Of a stretch of 64,000 bases of DNA, positions 12,154 to 24,503 are shown one piece after another; position 1 is the first letter of the stretch, and the number at the start of each line of letters is the position of its first letter. The stretch comes from Membranipora membranacea. Taxonomy: Eukaryota; Bryozoa; Gymnolaemata; Cheilostomatida; Membraniporidae. A model generated the notes under the pieces. It made no database searches. It was not told the origin of the DNA and worked only from the letters and a program-made list of their open reading frames with translations. The translations under genes and the position numbers were made by a program. The stretch is from assembly GCA_914767715.1 (NCBI GenBank), contig OU612071.1, forward strand, positions 26,535,681 through 26,599,680, read 5' to 3'.

Positions 12154-12336
12154 CAAGATTTCTTTGTCTATTGAGCATTTTGCGCAACTGTTAATTATTA
12201 ACAGTTGCGCAAAGTGCTCAATAGACAAAGAAATCTTGCAGCAAACAGCAGTACAATCAGTACAAGTTTAAGTTTCTGTGTATGTATTATTTATACATAC
12301 ACAGAAACTTAAACTTGTACTGATTGTACTGCTGTT
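12154..12336. repeat. Two adjacent near-perfect hairpins
   Basis: Hairpin 1 (12,154-12,238) has arms of about 42 bases with one mismatch and almost no loop. Hairpin 2 (12,244-12,336) has arms of 44 bases that appear perfect, with a ~5 base loop. The right arm at about 35,240-35,340 has the same halves once each and unpaired. The left arrangement is therefore A, A-inverse, B-inverse, B, where the right arm has only A and B. Confidence 0.9.
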
Positions 12337-12611
12337 GTGCCCTTAACTGCGCTATAATCCTTTAATTTACACAACAATGAATGAACTACATTACATGGAT
12401 ATCAGCAAATACATCGATGGTTGTTTGATTGGAGAAATACGTTCTGATGTTGCAAAGAATATTTACGGCAGTAATTTTGGGAAGTAAAATTCTTTTGCAT
12501 GCTGAACTTTCTCCGCATTGTTTTTTGACAGTTATTTCCACTCATTTTATTGCAAACTGTGCAACTGAGCCCAACAGTGATCGATAACAGATTTTTATTC
12601 ACCAGGTGAAA

Positions 12612-13436
12612 ATGAGCTCTGCAACTTGTAAGTCGACAAATTTAGATTAATAATTCGCGTATGATTAGTATCTATACAATCATAATGTTAACGTAGACCT
12701 GATTAAGAGATAACGTCATTCCAAACTGGTAAGATGGTCAAAAAGTTTTTAGAATTATTCACTCTATGTCCGGTGACACTTTAAAATAGCGGCAAGACTA
12801 TTGTAAACTGTTCCCCTTATTGTAAACTGCCCCCCCCCCCCCCCCCTATTGATTATTGTCCATTTCAAGGGCCCAGCTGCTTTTGATCATTCTAAATGGG
12901 TCAGATCATCTAACTGGATCAATACAATGATGGTCTGGCTGCCACTATGATGGCCCAAGCTGTACCATGGGGTGGTAGTGGTATCTCATTAACATTATGA
13001 TTGAGTGTATAAAACCTCTTTTTCATGTAGTAGTTATTTGAAGCTCCTATGATTTAGATATGTCTGGTTTGCGAATAAAGGCACACTAAGCCAACAGTGG
13101 TTAGATGTATGGTTACTACATCACAGAACACACTATCCTTAGAGTGCCTTGCAAAAAGCTACCATTGCCGAAGTGAGAAAAATCATCAAAATCATTCTTG
13201 GGCACCTTGATGATGATATACTCTCTCATGCAGGGAATTTTTGGACCCGTTCCAGCCCTTCTCTGAATTTGTTTTTGATGACTAAATTATCACATTTATT
13301 GTCTCAGATCCACCAATACCTCAGTAACCTGCTACCAACAATCCAGCTTCCCCGCCAGCTGCTTCTGGCAATTCAGGCTACCCACCAGCTCAAAGCTATA
13401 TACCAGGACCAGAATACAACCATTACAGAGAAACTG
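12612..13436 (+). pseudogene. P-left: proline-rich exon pair, disrupted
   Basis: Exon 12,612-12,627 (MSSAT) and exon 13,308-13,436 mirror the P exons of the right arm in borders and phase. In the P frame the second exon hits a TAA six codons in, where the right arm has CATTCA. The remainder still reads GNSGYPPAQSYIPGPEYNHYRET. If the right-arm P gene is real, this is its broken copy. Confidence 0.4.
12830..12846. repeat. C17 homopolymer run
   Basis: Uninterrupted run of C. Similar runs occur at 34,350-34,376 and 35,926-35,964. Confidence 0.9.
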
Positions 13437-14242
13437 GTGAGTTTCAAGTTCAACTAAGCTAAGCACTGATCAGGTGGTACTGTCATATCCAGTCATGACC
13501 AAAGGGCATTTCAAATAGGGGGAATAAAGTAATAAAACTGTTACAATGAAACGGATATAACCCATTCATATGTGTTGGGGGGGATTGCAGCGGTATAAGT
13601 TTTGGGATTTGAAGCCGCGGAGATAAGGCAACATTATTATCACTATGTTTAGTTTCCATGTAAAAAGGAGAAGGTAATTCTTTAATGACTATTACTGGAT
13701 AAGATTGATGTTTAACTGGAAATGTCCAAGTTTACACAACAATTTCAACAATGTAGAATATCATTCCTTTATTTTAATAAATATAATCCCGGAAAACGTT
13801 TACTGTATGTATACTGGTAAGGTCTTGGTAAAAGTGAATACCAGGAAATGTGATGGATTGTATTGTGTTGTTGGAAGAAGTATCAAAAAATAAATCAAAA
13901 TATTTTGATGAATATAAATCCAGACAATGGTTACTGTATATATACCGGTGAGGTTTTGATAAAAATGAATGCAAGGAAAGATTACAGTTAAAGTCCTGAT
14001 AGTTTCTTTATTAATGAGGTGTGAGAGAGAAGATTCTGGAGTATCATATAAATCTGGAATGTTTGTGTCCCGGATGTTAGTATCAGACGTCAAGTAAAGG
14101 GAGTTAGTCATTGGACTTTAAGAGTATAATATGATATTACAAAATCTCTGTGGTTCCCGAGGTCACACCTAAACAAACAATCTATCACCAAGTAAGGAGC
14201 TATATTTACTCTGTGAAACTATCTAAAGCAAGTATCTGTAGG

Positions 14243-17200
14243 TTAGATAAGAGTTGTGCGACTTCTACGTCCTCTAGACAAGCCATTTATCGGGGTATTA
14301 CTGTCATATTTCACTACCTGTCGACAAAAATAAAATGTGGATGGTAAATTAGACAGCTATGTGAGTTTGTTTATGAAAGTTAAGTGCCACGGAAAAGGTA
14401 GGTTCAACATCATCTGTCTTTCTTGAAATGGATGGCAATAACAATAATCCTTTAAATTGCATAGAATTTTTTTCAATGTGAGAGAATACCAGAACACTGT
14501 CCATAATCCGATTGAGGCTTTGCCAGCTATAGTGTTCGCAAACAATGGATGACATCCAGTATAACTACATACAGCTTCAAACCTTACCGTATCATAGTTT
14601 TTCTGAGGATGTTGAGCAGCAGGTTTATAATCAGACTTAGATACCTTCTCACTATCAGCCTGAGGATGCCATTGTGGGTGACCTTGACGCCCTCCTATTT
14701 CTGACACCTCCCCAACAGGTACTCTCGGTTCTGTTTGGTCTGATTGTCTGATGCTTTGATCAGGATTTACATCTCTTCTGTTCCCATAAGATGTTGATTG
14801 TCTCATGACTGAGCATCGAGGTTTGGGTATCGGATAATCGGTAGTCTGTAAAATTAATATATAATGCAAACGGTACCAAGCATCCAAGGATTGTACACCT
14901 TATTTTTTTGAACAACTAATTATCTTTACAAAACAATGTGTATGTTATGGTTCAGAGCCAGCTCAAGATTTAGAAACAACTGGAAGCCATGAAATCACAT
15001 TGATAGAATAATTGTTCGCCAAAGTGCACATACCGGGTCAGTTTTGCCCCCTTAAACCACGGTCAATAACTGGTCATCTCACCCGTGTAGAGTTTTGAAG
15101 AGGAGATTGTCGTATTGCAGTGTCAGAGCCACGTAGACCTGATTCAAGGTGTGAGGTATCTCCGTAGATTTGTGAGGGGTTGTCCGTTGGTGAGTCTCTA
15201 GTATTGTGGTGTCTATGGGATAGTTGGTGTGTTACTGAAGGTTGTGTGGATGGTGTGGGAACGTAAGTAGCCTGAGAAGGCCTGTCTGTCGAGCTTGGTT
15301 GGTTAGACTCTAAGGGTAGGTCTCTATAATCTTGTGTGTCTCTACCTAAATGAGCAATAAATCAAAATCATGATATAGTGTTGAACCTTGTGGGCGTGAG
15401 TATTTCAATGTTAATTTTGATTCAAGGCTGCGTTAGGGACAACTACAATGATTAGACATTATGATATTACTGTATTTTTATAAATGTTTCCCGATCTGTT
15501 GCTCAGAATTCATCGCAACTCGCTTTGATCAGTGCATCAAATCCGGATCAAAAAGTAACACAGGTAAAGCAGACTATGGCTTTTTGATGCCTTGTCTAGA
15601 CATGTATGACATTATCGATAGACTTGATGGTGATTTGCTATGGGAAAATACCTGATGAAAGTCCTAGTTTGGCTTGCTCCTTCGCACGACTTCGTCTGAA
15701 GACACACACTATCACAACAGCAACAACTATAGCTATGGTCAGTGTCGATCCTACCGCAACACCAACTATCAATCTACAATCAACCGAACATTTATTCAGG
15801 GTTATTTACTTTGTCAACCCTGAGGAAAATAGGCAGGCCACACAGAGTGGACCTATAAAAATATTTGACCCTGAAAATTTATGTGAGGTATACATTTTTT
15901 GGAGATATCCAACCCTTACCATTGAGCGTGATTTATTCATGTGCTTAATAATTAGCCTAATTGGATATACTATGTATACACTTCACTCACCTTTCGTCTT
16001 CACCCCGACTTATTCTCTTCACCTCAGTAGAACCACATCTTATCTCATAACCACCAACAGAGTCTGTGCTATTCTTCAGTATTGCGTCATCATTGCGCTC
16101 AAATGTCTGAACTCCATCATAAGGACGAGGTTTGTAACTATTCCATTTTTCAATGGCCGGGGGCCGGTCAAAGAAGACATTCATAGGGTGGATAGTAACC
16201 CATGGTTCTGTGATACACAGTCTAGCTTTGAATCTGCAGATAATAACACAACGTTGTGACATCAAAGAACAAATTGCCAATTCCATTTCTAATCAATTGC
16301 ACAATCACCTTTGACTCTGTTCACTTACTGACGTAGGATTTCAGATTTCACAGGATTTGCCTCTGCCTGTTTTGCAAATTCTAGGGTGCAGATGATACAA
16401 CAAATAATTAAATCCTTGAAGGTGGTAGAGCTGGATATATAGGGACTAATTATAAAACATTACCTTTGAGTTGTCCTCACACAACCATAATGAGATGAGG
16501 TCAATAATAAGTGTCAAACCCTTTTGCACAGTGGTTTTTTGGAGAAAAACGCTGCACCAAATTTAGTACTTTCAATGCGACTAGAACAGTTGAACCTTAA
16601 GTATTTAACACCATACCTGACAAGACAGTCGACATCCACATTTGCCTTCCCTGTACAACAGTGTATCATACCTTCCAAGTAATCTCCATCCTGAATATAA
16701 GACTTGTCACATGTATCAGTGTCTACTCCTGAGACGGATATGCCAGATGAACTCTGGCAGTTAAAACTAAGAAATGACCTTACATCCTCCTCTACCCTCT
16801 GCAAGAACAGAAACAAGGTGACGCGGGTTCAAAAAAGGCGATAAACCAGGTTAAAAAAAATGTGGATCAAGATTGAAACAAAGTTAAATCAAGACAAACA
16901 AGGTTGACAAACAAGCGTTCAAACAAGGTGACCTCTGGTTCAACACAAACTTTTGTTAACCGCCGCAAAAATAGGACATGGTCAAGGCCATGATATTTTT
17001 CGGTAAACATTTATTTGAGTCTGTCTTCAAACTTCTCACTGATGTAGCACAGGAACATTTCAAGGTTTCTGGTTACATGCCCTTCTTGACACAAGCATAG
17101 AAAAAAAAGGTTGTTCATTCTGTGGGTACGTGGAGTTAGAGACTCTAACTCCTTGGTCGGTGGGTAGCTAATACAGCCCCTCCATTCACAGCCTATGCCA

Positions 17201-17466
17201 TATTCTTATATCACCAGAGAGACAAACTATTCTTTCCGCACTGCCAGTGGGTCTGATGATATTTGATCTCAAGAACTAGAGTCTGCTGTTTGGTTGTACA
17301 AAGTATAATTGGACTGTATACTAATATTTCTTGGTAACACAAAAATATTCATCGTATTAGATTACTTTTACTTACTGTCTACCATTTCAAAGCCTATTGA
17401 GCGACCGAAGCTGTCCTTAAGAATTAGAGTTGAGGTTAAGCATAGAAGGATCCCCGGAAGTTCCAT
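14243..17466 (-). pseudogene. R2-left: receptor-like gene broken by a frameshift
   Basis: Seven exons: 17,466-17,376, 16,798-16,617, 16,233-15,991, 15,773-15,652, 15,345-15,083, 14,845-14,588 and 14,317-14,243. Every exon has the same length as its right-arm partner except exon 2, which is one base longer (182 versus 181). That extra base lies between GTAAGGT and AGTTTT (about 16,756-16,770). With the phase set by exon 1, the reading hits TAG four codons after the first ectodomain cysteine. Splice sites and all other exons remain open, including the membrane-span exon and the tail. The tail keeps DYKPA and NYDT motifs, but NPYQ is changed to NPDQ. A recent inactivation is the simplest reading; use of an internal start cannot be excluded. 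Confidence 0.8.
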
Positions 17467-17499
17467 ACATAGATCTGCACTCTGATGAAACTTAAGCTG

Positions 17500-19190
17500 A
17501 ATTTGTAATCCAGATCATGTTTAGAACAATTAACAACTGTAGTACGATGCAACAATTTAGCCGCCTGAACCTGGCTTTCTGGTGTTGAAGCAACACCAAT
17601 ATCAATGCTCAGCCAGCTCCTATGTAAGCTATTGCTTCAGCAGTAACTATAAAGCGTGTATCAAGCTCACAGTGCCTGCTGCTCTACTTAAATTCTCGTA
17701 TAGAACTAAACGTCGGCTACTTTACTACTTACTACAAGTTTAAGTTCGTTGAACTTGTACTGATAAATGATTTATGATAGCCTCAGGTTAATAAAAAAAC
17801 GATTGCGTTCATTCAAGCTTAAGTCAATAGCCTTAGATACAACATGTCATGTTGTAACATTAGTCTGTCCGATGAACGCCTCGCAGGTATAAGATTTGTG
17901 CACACTCTAGTAGCCTTAGTATTATTATTGTTTGAGCTCATTGACCTGTGATAATGAAGGGGATCCATTAATGTTCCGGAGTCATAAGCTCCGACATTCA
18001 AGGAATTGTATGAATGAATGTTAAGCATTTTGACCAGTATGAAGGAGTGCTTATGCCTGAGCTAGGAATCTTGGCAACTTTTCAGACCAGAAAATGTGGT
18101 CCAGACTGAATTGGGCTGAGTTTTACTTGACTTCATTATTATCAGTGAAGTACCATTGATGTAATTCTATTCATATTATGTAAAATTTTTATCCATAGAT
18201 TATATTATTATAATGTGAGTTTTGAATTGGAACATCGATTCCCTGAAATGTCTGCAAGCTTTGCAATCCTGACAATTTATTGTCCGGACCGTGTTGCCTA
18301 ACCGTTTTGGATTCTGGTCAACTTTGGCTTTTTCGGCACTCAGAATCGTCCAGACATAAACCCACCTTTAGTCAGGTAATCAGTTTCAGCAGCAAATGTT
18401 TACATTGTCATCCCTGTACATCCCTTATAAAATTTTTTTCTGTTTCAATAATAGGTAGTTGATATGTATTTGTACAGCTATTATCTTTACCACAACAGCA
18501 TATTTTGGTGAAATATTATGATTATATATATATATGAAATATATATGTATATAAGTCATTATCTCATACGATGAAAACTACAGCAATGATGATGTTAAAA
18601 TACCACTGTCGAAATGAAAAGATTGAGCAATTATAAAAAAACTTCAGCTTTGCCTCATAAAACGATAAAATAGAAATATTCGTTAGGTTGAATGGGAAGA
18701 TGATATTTGATTGACTTCTCTTAATTTGAATTTATCTTCATGATTATTCCAGTATATGCTTTGAGGTTTTCCATGAATTGTCAACCAGCTATTAAACCTG
18801 AGTAAGTCATACGGAATTGGTAAAGTTTAGAAAGGCCCTCAGTGATAGTAAGCTGCTGAGTCTGTCTTGTCTTTTCAAATTATTCCGGAATTCTATTTAG
18901 TGTGTTTTAGTGTCTATCCTCAGTTGATCATAACATGGCGATTTTCATTGAGCACATAGATGTTAGAAATCCTGAGGGTTTGCAGCTATAGAGCTAAGAT
19001 GGGGGCAGATCACCAATAACCCTTAACTGATTACAACTTTATAACATTCTCAAATCTCTTAGTGGGCTGGTGGACCTGGGTGAATCTCCTAAATCTAAAT
19101 AAATTGAATACTGATCAGTTACTCTCCCTTTGTTTGTCATGAGTATGTCAATGCTCAACGCTGGCCATATCTAAATTGCTGGGGTTTTAT
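17500..19190. other. Intergenic, mirrored at 26,998-28,927
   Basis: No exon is seen. The match with the right arm continues throughout, including the palindromic CAAGTTTAAGTTCGTTGAACTTG near 17,736 and an AT dinucleotide stretch near 18,520-18,550. Confidence 0.6.
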
Positions 19191-19192
19191 AT

Positions 19193-22100
19193 CTAAATTG
19201 CTGTAGTATACACAGGTGGTTGCTGTTGCATAATAACTTCATAGCTTGGGAGTTCTTCCTCTTGTCTCTGAATAGCCCTAGGATCTTCTGAACTCGCATG
19301 TTGATTATCTTGGTCAGGAGTGGCGGTCGGGTCAACAGATTGTTCATCATGTGAAAGAACAGGATTTTGGGTCTCCTGTTGGATCACAGAGAGATAACTT
19401 GGCACTTCCTCCCTTTGTCTTTGTCTGGACTGCGGATAATTTAAACTAATCTGAGTACTTGCTCCTGTTTGGACAGATGCAGATAATGCAGTAGCTGCAG
19501 TTTGCCGGCTGTCATGTGACTGTGAGTACCTTAGGCGATCTGAGGTACTTCCTGTGAAAAACAAGAGTTATATATTACCATCAGATATACTCACTGCACT
19601 GCCATAGATTGGGTAGGTGATAACCTATGCTTGCAATTAAATAATATGTCCATGATTGTGAGAAGATAAGACATAAATCTTAAAGAGAATAAGCAATGGG
19701 CTATGTAAGGCCAGTAACCCTATCACATTCACTGTTTTGCATAGGATGAAACAGTAGACTGTTATGGCCTATTGGAATTCGAGTACACGACTCCAAATAG
19801 TGATTAGCTCCACCGATCCGTTTGTTTTGGTGAGGTCTCAAGATGGCGCTATCGGTCTGTGCGCTTGCTATTTGCTGACAGGTGTTTCAGGCTGCAGGAA
19901 TTGTGAGTTTAAGTCCCACTGGAGAAGCATTCATGATGGATTGTTCCATTTCCCGGCACCCTTTGGTGTTTTTCTCTCCTGATACGATATTCTCCTAGGA
20001 GGAATCTGGCTTAATATAAGTATAATGCTATGAAGGCTCACCCGTACCAGATCCAGTTTGATTATTAGATTCCCTATTTTTACAACAGCATTGAGCTAGA
20101 ACACCTGCTAATATGGCAGCTGTTGTCGGCAATCCGACTGCTAATCCAACTACAACTCTGCAATAGAAAAAAACGATTAAAAAATCAGACAGACATCAGA
20201 CATCGCAGCTGTAGTACAGATTGATCAAAAATCAATTTACCATCAGCTGAATTTAACCTTTTATTATCATGATGTGATGAAGGTGTCTCCCTTTCAATAA
20301 TCATATGGCTCTCCCTGAGACAATCAAGTCCCCACAGGTTGCAATCCGCTGACACATTTCTACAGTACCACTGTTGATTACCCACAATGAACTTGTATCC
20401 CCAGATATACTGTGTTGAAACTCACCCAAAGCCAAGTTCGCCTGGCTCTTTTGGCCTCTTTGTATGTTTTATATCGGTTGTATTACAGCTTAACTCATAA
20501 CCTCCGAGTGGATCACTGTCGCTCGTTAGTATAGCCTGACCATGCTGAACAAATGTCTCAGACTGAGCAGGACGATCAAAATATACCTGCATTGGTTGTT
20601 TAGTCAGCCATGGCGCGGTGTAACATTTTTTTGATTTGAACCTAGAAAATGATTTGAAAATTTTAACGGTATTAAAGGGAATATCGGTCAGCTCTAAAGC
20701 TGATCTGGTGAATGATTGACTTACAGGAATGGTAAATCTATATCCTTCTTAGAATGAATAAGGACGTTAGAAGCCATAAGTACTCATTAAAGCATCCAAA
20801 TTTTGTTGGTGGAGTATGAAAAATGTGGCTATCAGTTATCAAAACGTCTACAGACAGCAAGCTGGCCAACACAGATGATTATAAAAACAGTGATGATGGA
20901 CACCTGACCTATTGGCGTCGTACTATTGCCAGCAGTACCCTTGACCCTTTTTTACCTCACAAGACAGTCAATATCCACTTTATCCTTGTCTGTACAGCAG
21001 TAACCCACATCTGACATGTACGCTCCTAACCCTCCACGGTTCACCCATGTACCGTTCACATCACAAGTGTCAGTCCCTCCACAATAAACGATAGCACTTG
21101 AACTCCAATCACAACCGAAATCCTCGATCACCTGGCAGTCATCCTTACCATCTGTCTGTAGGAAACATAAGCAGAGGTCACAACCTGATTACTCACTCAA
21201 TCATTTCAGGATACCTGCTAGGGACTCGCTCGCAAATCGCTCGCTCATTGTATTGATGGAACTATCAATTTCGCACTGAGAGATTCGGGAATGAAATTGT
21301 TTAATTGAAAGACCCAGTGAGGGTTAATTTTGTGATAGTGGTCATGAAGATTGATTTAAGATTTATGCATTTCTAGATGGGTACCAAAAAAAAAAAATCG
21401 CTGACGACGGATTTTATAAGACATGCGGCAGGTGCTGTCTGGGATAAGCTTTGCAGCACCCAAGGCCTCTACAGCACTGTTCTCAAATATAAAACAACAT
21501 TGTTATACAGCCTATACCCATAAATATGCATTGTTGTTGAGTGCTGTAAGATATGTCCATACAGCACCTGCCACACGTCTCAGGACACCCGAAAACTGGA
21601 TAGGATTAAGTACCTCAAATAATATGTCTAAAACTCACTAAAAGGGGTTCCAGCAATGGGCTATGTAAGGCCAAGAACCCTAACACATATGCTGTGTTTC
21701 ATAGGGTGGCAATGGTGGATTGGAATGTGCTGTGCGATGAGAGAACACAACTTCGAGTAGTGAATAGCGGCTATCCAATAAGCGCCATCGACCCATTCTT
21801 TTTTTGGGACGGTTAGATGGCGCAATGGGTTAGCGTGCTTGCTATCCACTGCCAGGCGATTAGTGCCGCGGGAGTTGTGGGTTCGAGTCCCACTCGGGAG
21901 CTTTCAAAGTTGATTGTTCCAGCCCCCAGCACCCTCGGTTTGTAGATCTCTCCTAAGCATGCATCATGGGCTGCACCGACAAATCCTCTCCTATGATATG
22001 TTCATAAATCTGGATCCTGCCTAGTATGACACTAAATACACGTTACGCTATGGATTATACTGACACCTTCTATAGCAGCCACAATAGGTTTTTGTTTTTT

Positions 22101-24503
22101 TATAGTCACGCACAACTGATTCATTGATTCATTGTAGTGAACGCACAATATGTACCCTATAGGAGTTTAATTTAGCTAGAGTTTAATTTCGCTATCTGGA
22201 CCTGGTGCTAAATTTCACTAGTAATAAATTTCGCTAGTAGGCTTACTAGTGAAAATTAAAAAAAAATGTCCAAGCTGGGATTCGAACCCAGGGCATAAAT
22301 CTCCATCTGATTGCACTACATCACTGCACCATTGCACTGCACTACACCACGCGAGCTTGCATGCTTAGGTGAGGTGTATTCCTGTATAATTGTACATTGT
22401 TTATGAAACTATGGTGAGTGAGTTTAATTTAAGATACACTAAATTTCGCAACCTAGGCAACAACTCGAAAAGCGAATCCTAAATGCCGCGAAAAATAAAC
22501 TCCTATAGGGTATGTAGTAGTCAATGAACTTTGTATGTTGTAGGCTGCACGCATTTCTATGCTAGGGCTATATCAGACGTCTAATAAGCACCATGTATGA
22601 GTAATCAACTGGTCTTTCAGTAACTCCTGCTAAAACCCTCTTACATCATTACCAGTCATGTGATAGGCATGTGATGTCTATCAGCCAATCATAACACTTT
22701 CCTCTCACGCTTTTAGTGAATCCAATTATGAGCAAGGGCAACCACACTTGAATCTACAACAGCAATCGGTAATATTTTTCTTATATTTAGTATGGGCTTC
22801 CTGTTTTCTGAAGAACTCAATATATAGAATATTATGAAGTGGGACATGACGACTTTGTGCTTTATAAAGAATGTAGCAGGTACCTGATAGGTGGTTTTAG
22901 GAAAAGTAATGTCTATGTCTATGTCTATTATCTCTTTTGGAATTCCTTGGCCAACAATTCCTTAACAATTCTCCTGATGTTCACTGGTTATAGATGATCT
23001 AGGGTGAAGACCATCTGTGATAAGTCAAAATGTATAACATATTATGTCCCTGGATCGGCCATCTATGAATACACGATGTCATATTGCAGTTTTTCTGGTT
23101 GAAGTGTATGATGTTCCAACTTTCGATTACACAATATCGCCCAATTTTTTATTGTCCCATTATGTATAAAGATGATGTCATTATGGGACAGTTTTCTTCT
23201 TATTGTAGACTGAGAAAGATATAGGGAAAACCGTTTCTATAATTGGTATGATATTAAAGTTTTTGTGATCAGAGAAAAAACAGGAAAAATGTCATGCACT
23301 GTTTTTGGGTTTGACAAAGGATACTTCCTTTCTGGACTTATGTAGTGAAGTGAATTAAACAGGTCTGACCACAATAAATACATAACAATCACGGAAAGAG
23401 TCTAGATTGTCAAACATATGTTGCTTAGCACCACACCAGTCCAAGTAATACAAATTTCATCTGAAAGAGTTATAAAAGAATTATACAAACAACCTAATTA
23501 ACTATCACTACATATTCATTTTATCGGGTTGTTTTGAAACCATCACCATAACCAGATGTACCGTGTTCGACTAAGGTGTGTGTTTTATTACGCTCACGGA
23601 CCAGTTGCTTGACTGCTGCGCTAGAGTTGGTGCGACCACACCAGTAACATGCGGCTGAGTTGTGTTTTCCATGGATGGATGAATTGTGGAGCTTGAACTT
23701 TCACAATTTTCTGATTTCTTCTAAGGAGATTGCTATCGTCTTTTCGGATGATTACCTCTTTTCTTTTTGTCGCGACTACGGTACCTTTACTAGATTTCTG
23801 GTAAGGGTCTGTCATTTGAACAGGTGCCAATTAGTGTAAGCGCTTCTTTCTTGTGTCCTGTGAGGTTTTCCATACCATGTTCTGAAATACTGACATACCT
23901 TGGAATCCCAGTGGTATTATAGCAGCTGTGAACCAATAGAGCCTTTGGATCAATATATATGGCAACATATGTAACTGCCCCTGATTGTTTAAGTCAGGTT
24001 CTTTGGCTTCTCCGCATATAAGACGGTATCCTTGGTTATGGTTGTAACTGTTCAATATTTTTTCTATTAGTTGTTCGATGTTGTCTGTCTGTGATGTATG
24101 TACGGTCTAATTTCAATTTAAGTTACAAAATGCTGACAGCTGGTGGCCACTAGGCAGATCCATCATCGTCACAAATTAAGACAAAGACTTAGAGATGCCT
24201 TGGCTCCAAACAAAACTTCATCAATCATGCTCTGGGCGAAAATACAACTCTTTTCATTTTTCTTTAATCAGACAAGGCTCTAGTAGATTGTAGTTTTTTG
24301 TTGTATCATTTGAGTGATGCTGTGCTGTGAGTAGCATTATAAGGACCTAATTTGCACCATAACTGAATTAAATTCTGATCTTTAAATACTTTTGAGGCCC
24401 CGATGAGTTCTTCCCAGGGTTTTGTGATCCCTGCGCATGGCAGTATGAGAAGAGCAAAGGACATCATGAGCATAATACATACACAACAAAGCAAGAGAGT
24501 CAT
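19193..24503 (-). CDS. R1: single-pass receptor-like membrane protein
   Basis: The four downstream exons are certain in frame: 21,155-20,956, 20,641-20,426, 20,157-20,042 and 19,551-19,193. The ectodomain holds nine cysteines (DDC, FGC, VYC, DTC, YCC, IDC, KKC, LSC). A hydrophobic segment VVVGLAVGLPTTAAILAGV with a following CCCK triplet is the membrane span. The ~130 aa tail is Gln/Ser-rich with LPSY and PPVY motifs, of the LPxY and PPxY types that bind WW domains. Candidate exon 1, 24,503-24,390, encodes a strong signal peptide (MTLLLCCVCIMLMMSF...) and joins in phase 0. If so the protein is 334 aa with a 3.2 kb intron 1 crossing the spacer. An alternative acceptor four bases downstream would give phase 1, as in R2. 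Function unknown; ectodomain homologous to R2. Confidence 0.7.
19760..19990 (+). repeat. Old tRNA-like SINE (type B), left arm
   Basis: ATGGCGCTATCGGTCTGTGC...GTTTAAGTCCCAC corresponds, degraded, to the fresher copy at 21,815-21,965 in the spacer. It lies in R1 intron 4 and is mirrored at 26,142-26,370, so it predates the arm duplication. Confidence 0.6.
21715..21965 (+). repeat. tRNA-like SINE (type B), fresher copy
   Basis: The head has box A-like ATGGCGCAATGGGTTAGCG and box B GGTTCGAGTCCCAC. It is followed by a body sharing TTGATTGTTCCA and GCACCCTCGGT with the older copies. It lies in the spacer, inside the putative R1 intron 1. Confidence 0.65.
22153..22512. mobile_element. MITE-like element with 17 bp terminal inverted repeats
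   Basis: The ends are TACCCTATAGGAGTTTA and its exact inverse, 360 bp apart. Subterminal AATTTCGCTAGT-type blocks repeat on the left side. The middle holds a tRNA-like stretch on the minus strand (about 22,268-22,355, GGGTTCGAATCCCAGC), suggesting a SINE head nested in it or captured by it. No transposase is encoded, so it would be non-autonomous. I could not identify a clear target-site duplication or family. Confidence 0.75.

Larger units (their letters stand above)
1670..21385. repeat. Left arm of a ~20 kb inverted duplication
   Basis: Sequence read outward from position 21,385 on the minus strand matches sequence read from 24,733 on the plus strand. Landmarks pair in mirrored order: R1 exons (19,193-21,155) with 24,974-26,997, R2 exons (14,243-17,466) with 28,928-32,543, the P exons near 13.3 kb with 34.6 kb, a SINE at 6.4-6.7 kb with 36.3-36.6 kb, S2 with S4, and 1,670-2,190 with 40,880-41,290. 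A block of about 4.4 kb (about 7,130-11,560), holding S3 and LINE debris, is present only in this arm. Exons look more alike between the arms than introns do. Percent identity was not computed. Confidence 0.9.

Noticed and set aside
13800-14111. 103-codon minus-strand frame with repeated TFPGIHFYQDL-like text
   Set aside because: It comes from two AT-rich near-identical repeats (about 13,770-13,860 and 13,905-13,985). No splice or start support.
14357-14887. 176-codon minus-strand open frame as a single-exon gene
   Set aside because: Only 14,588-14,845 is exon (R2-left exon 6); the frame runs through acceptor and donor into introns.
15606-16259. 217-codon plus-strand open frame
   Set aside because: It is the antisense of R2-left exons 3 and 4 and the intron between them. 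Splice sites and mirror conservation support the minus strand.
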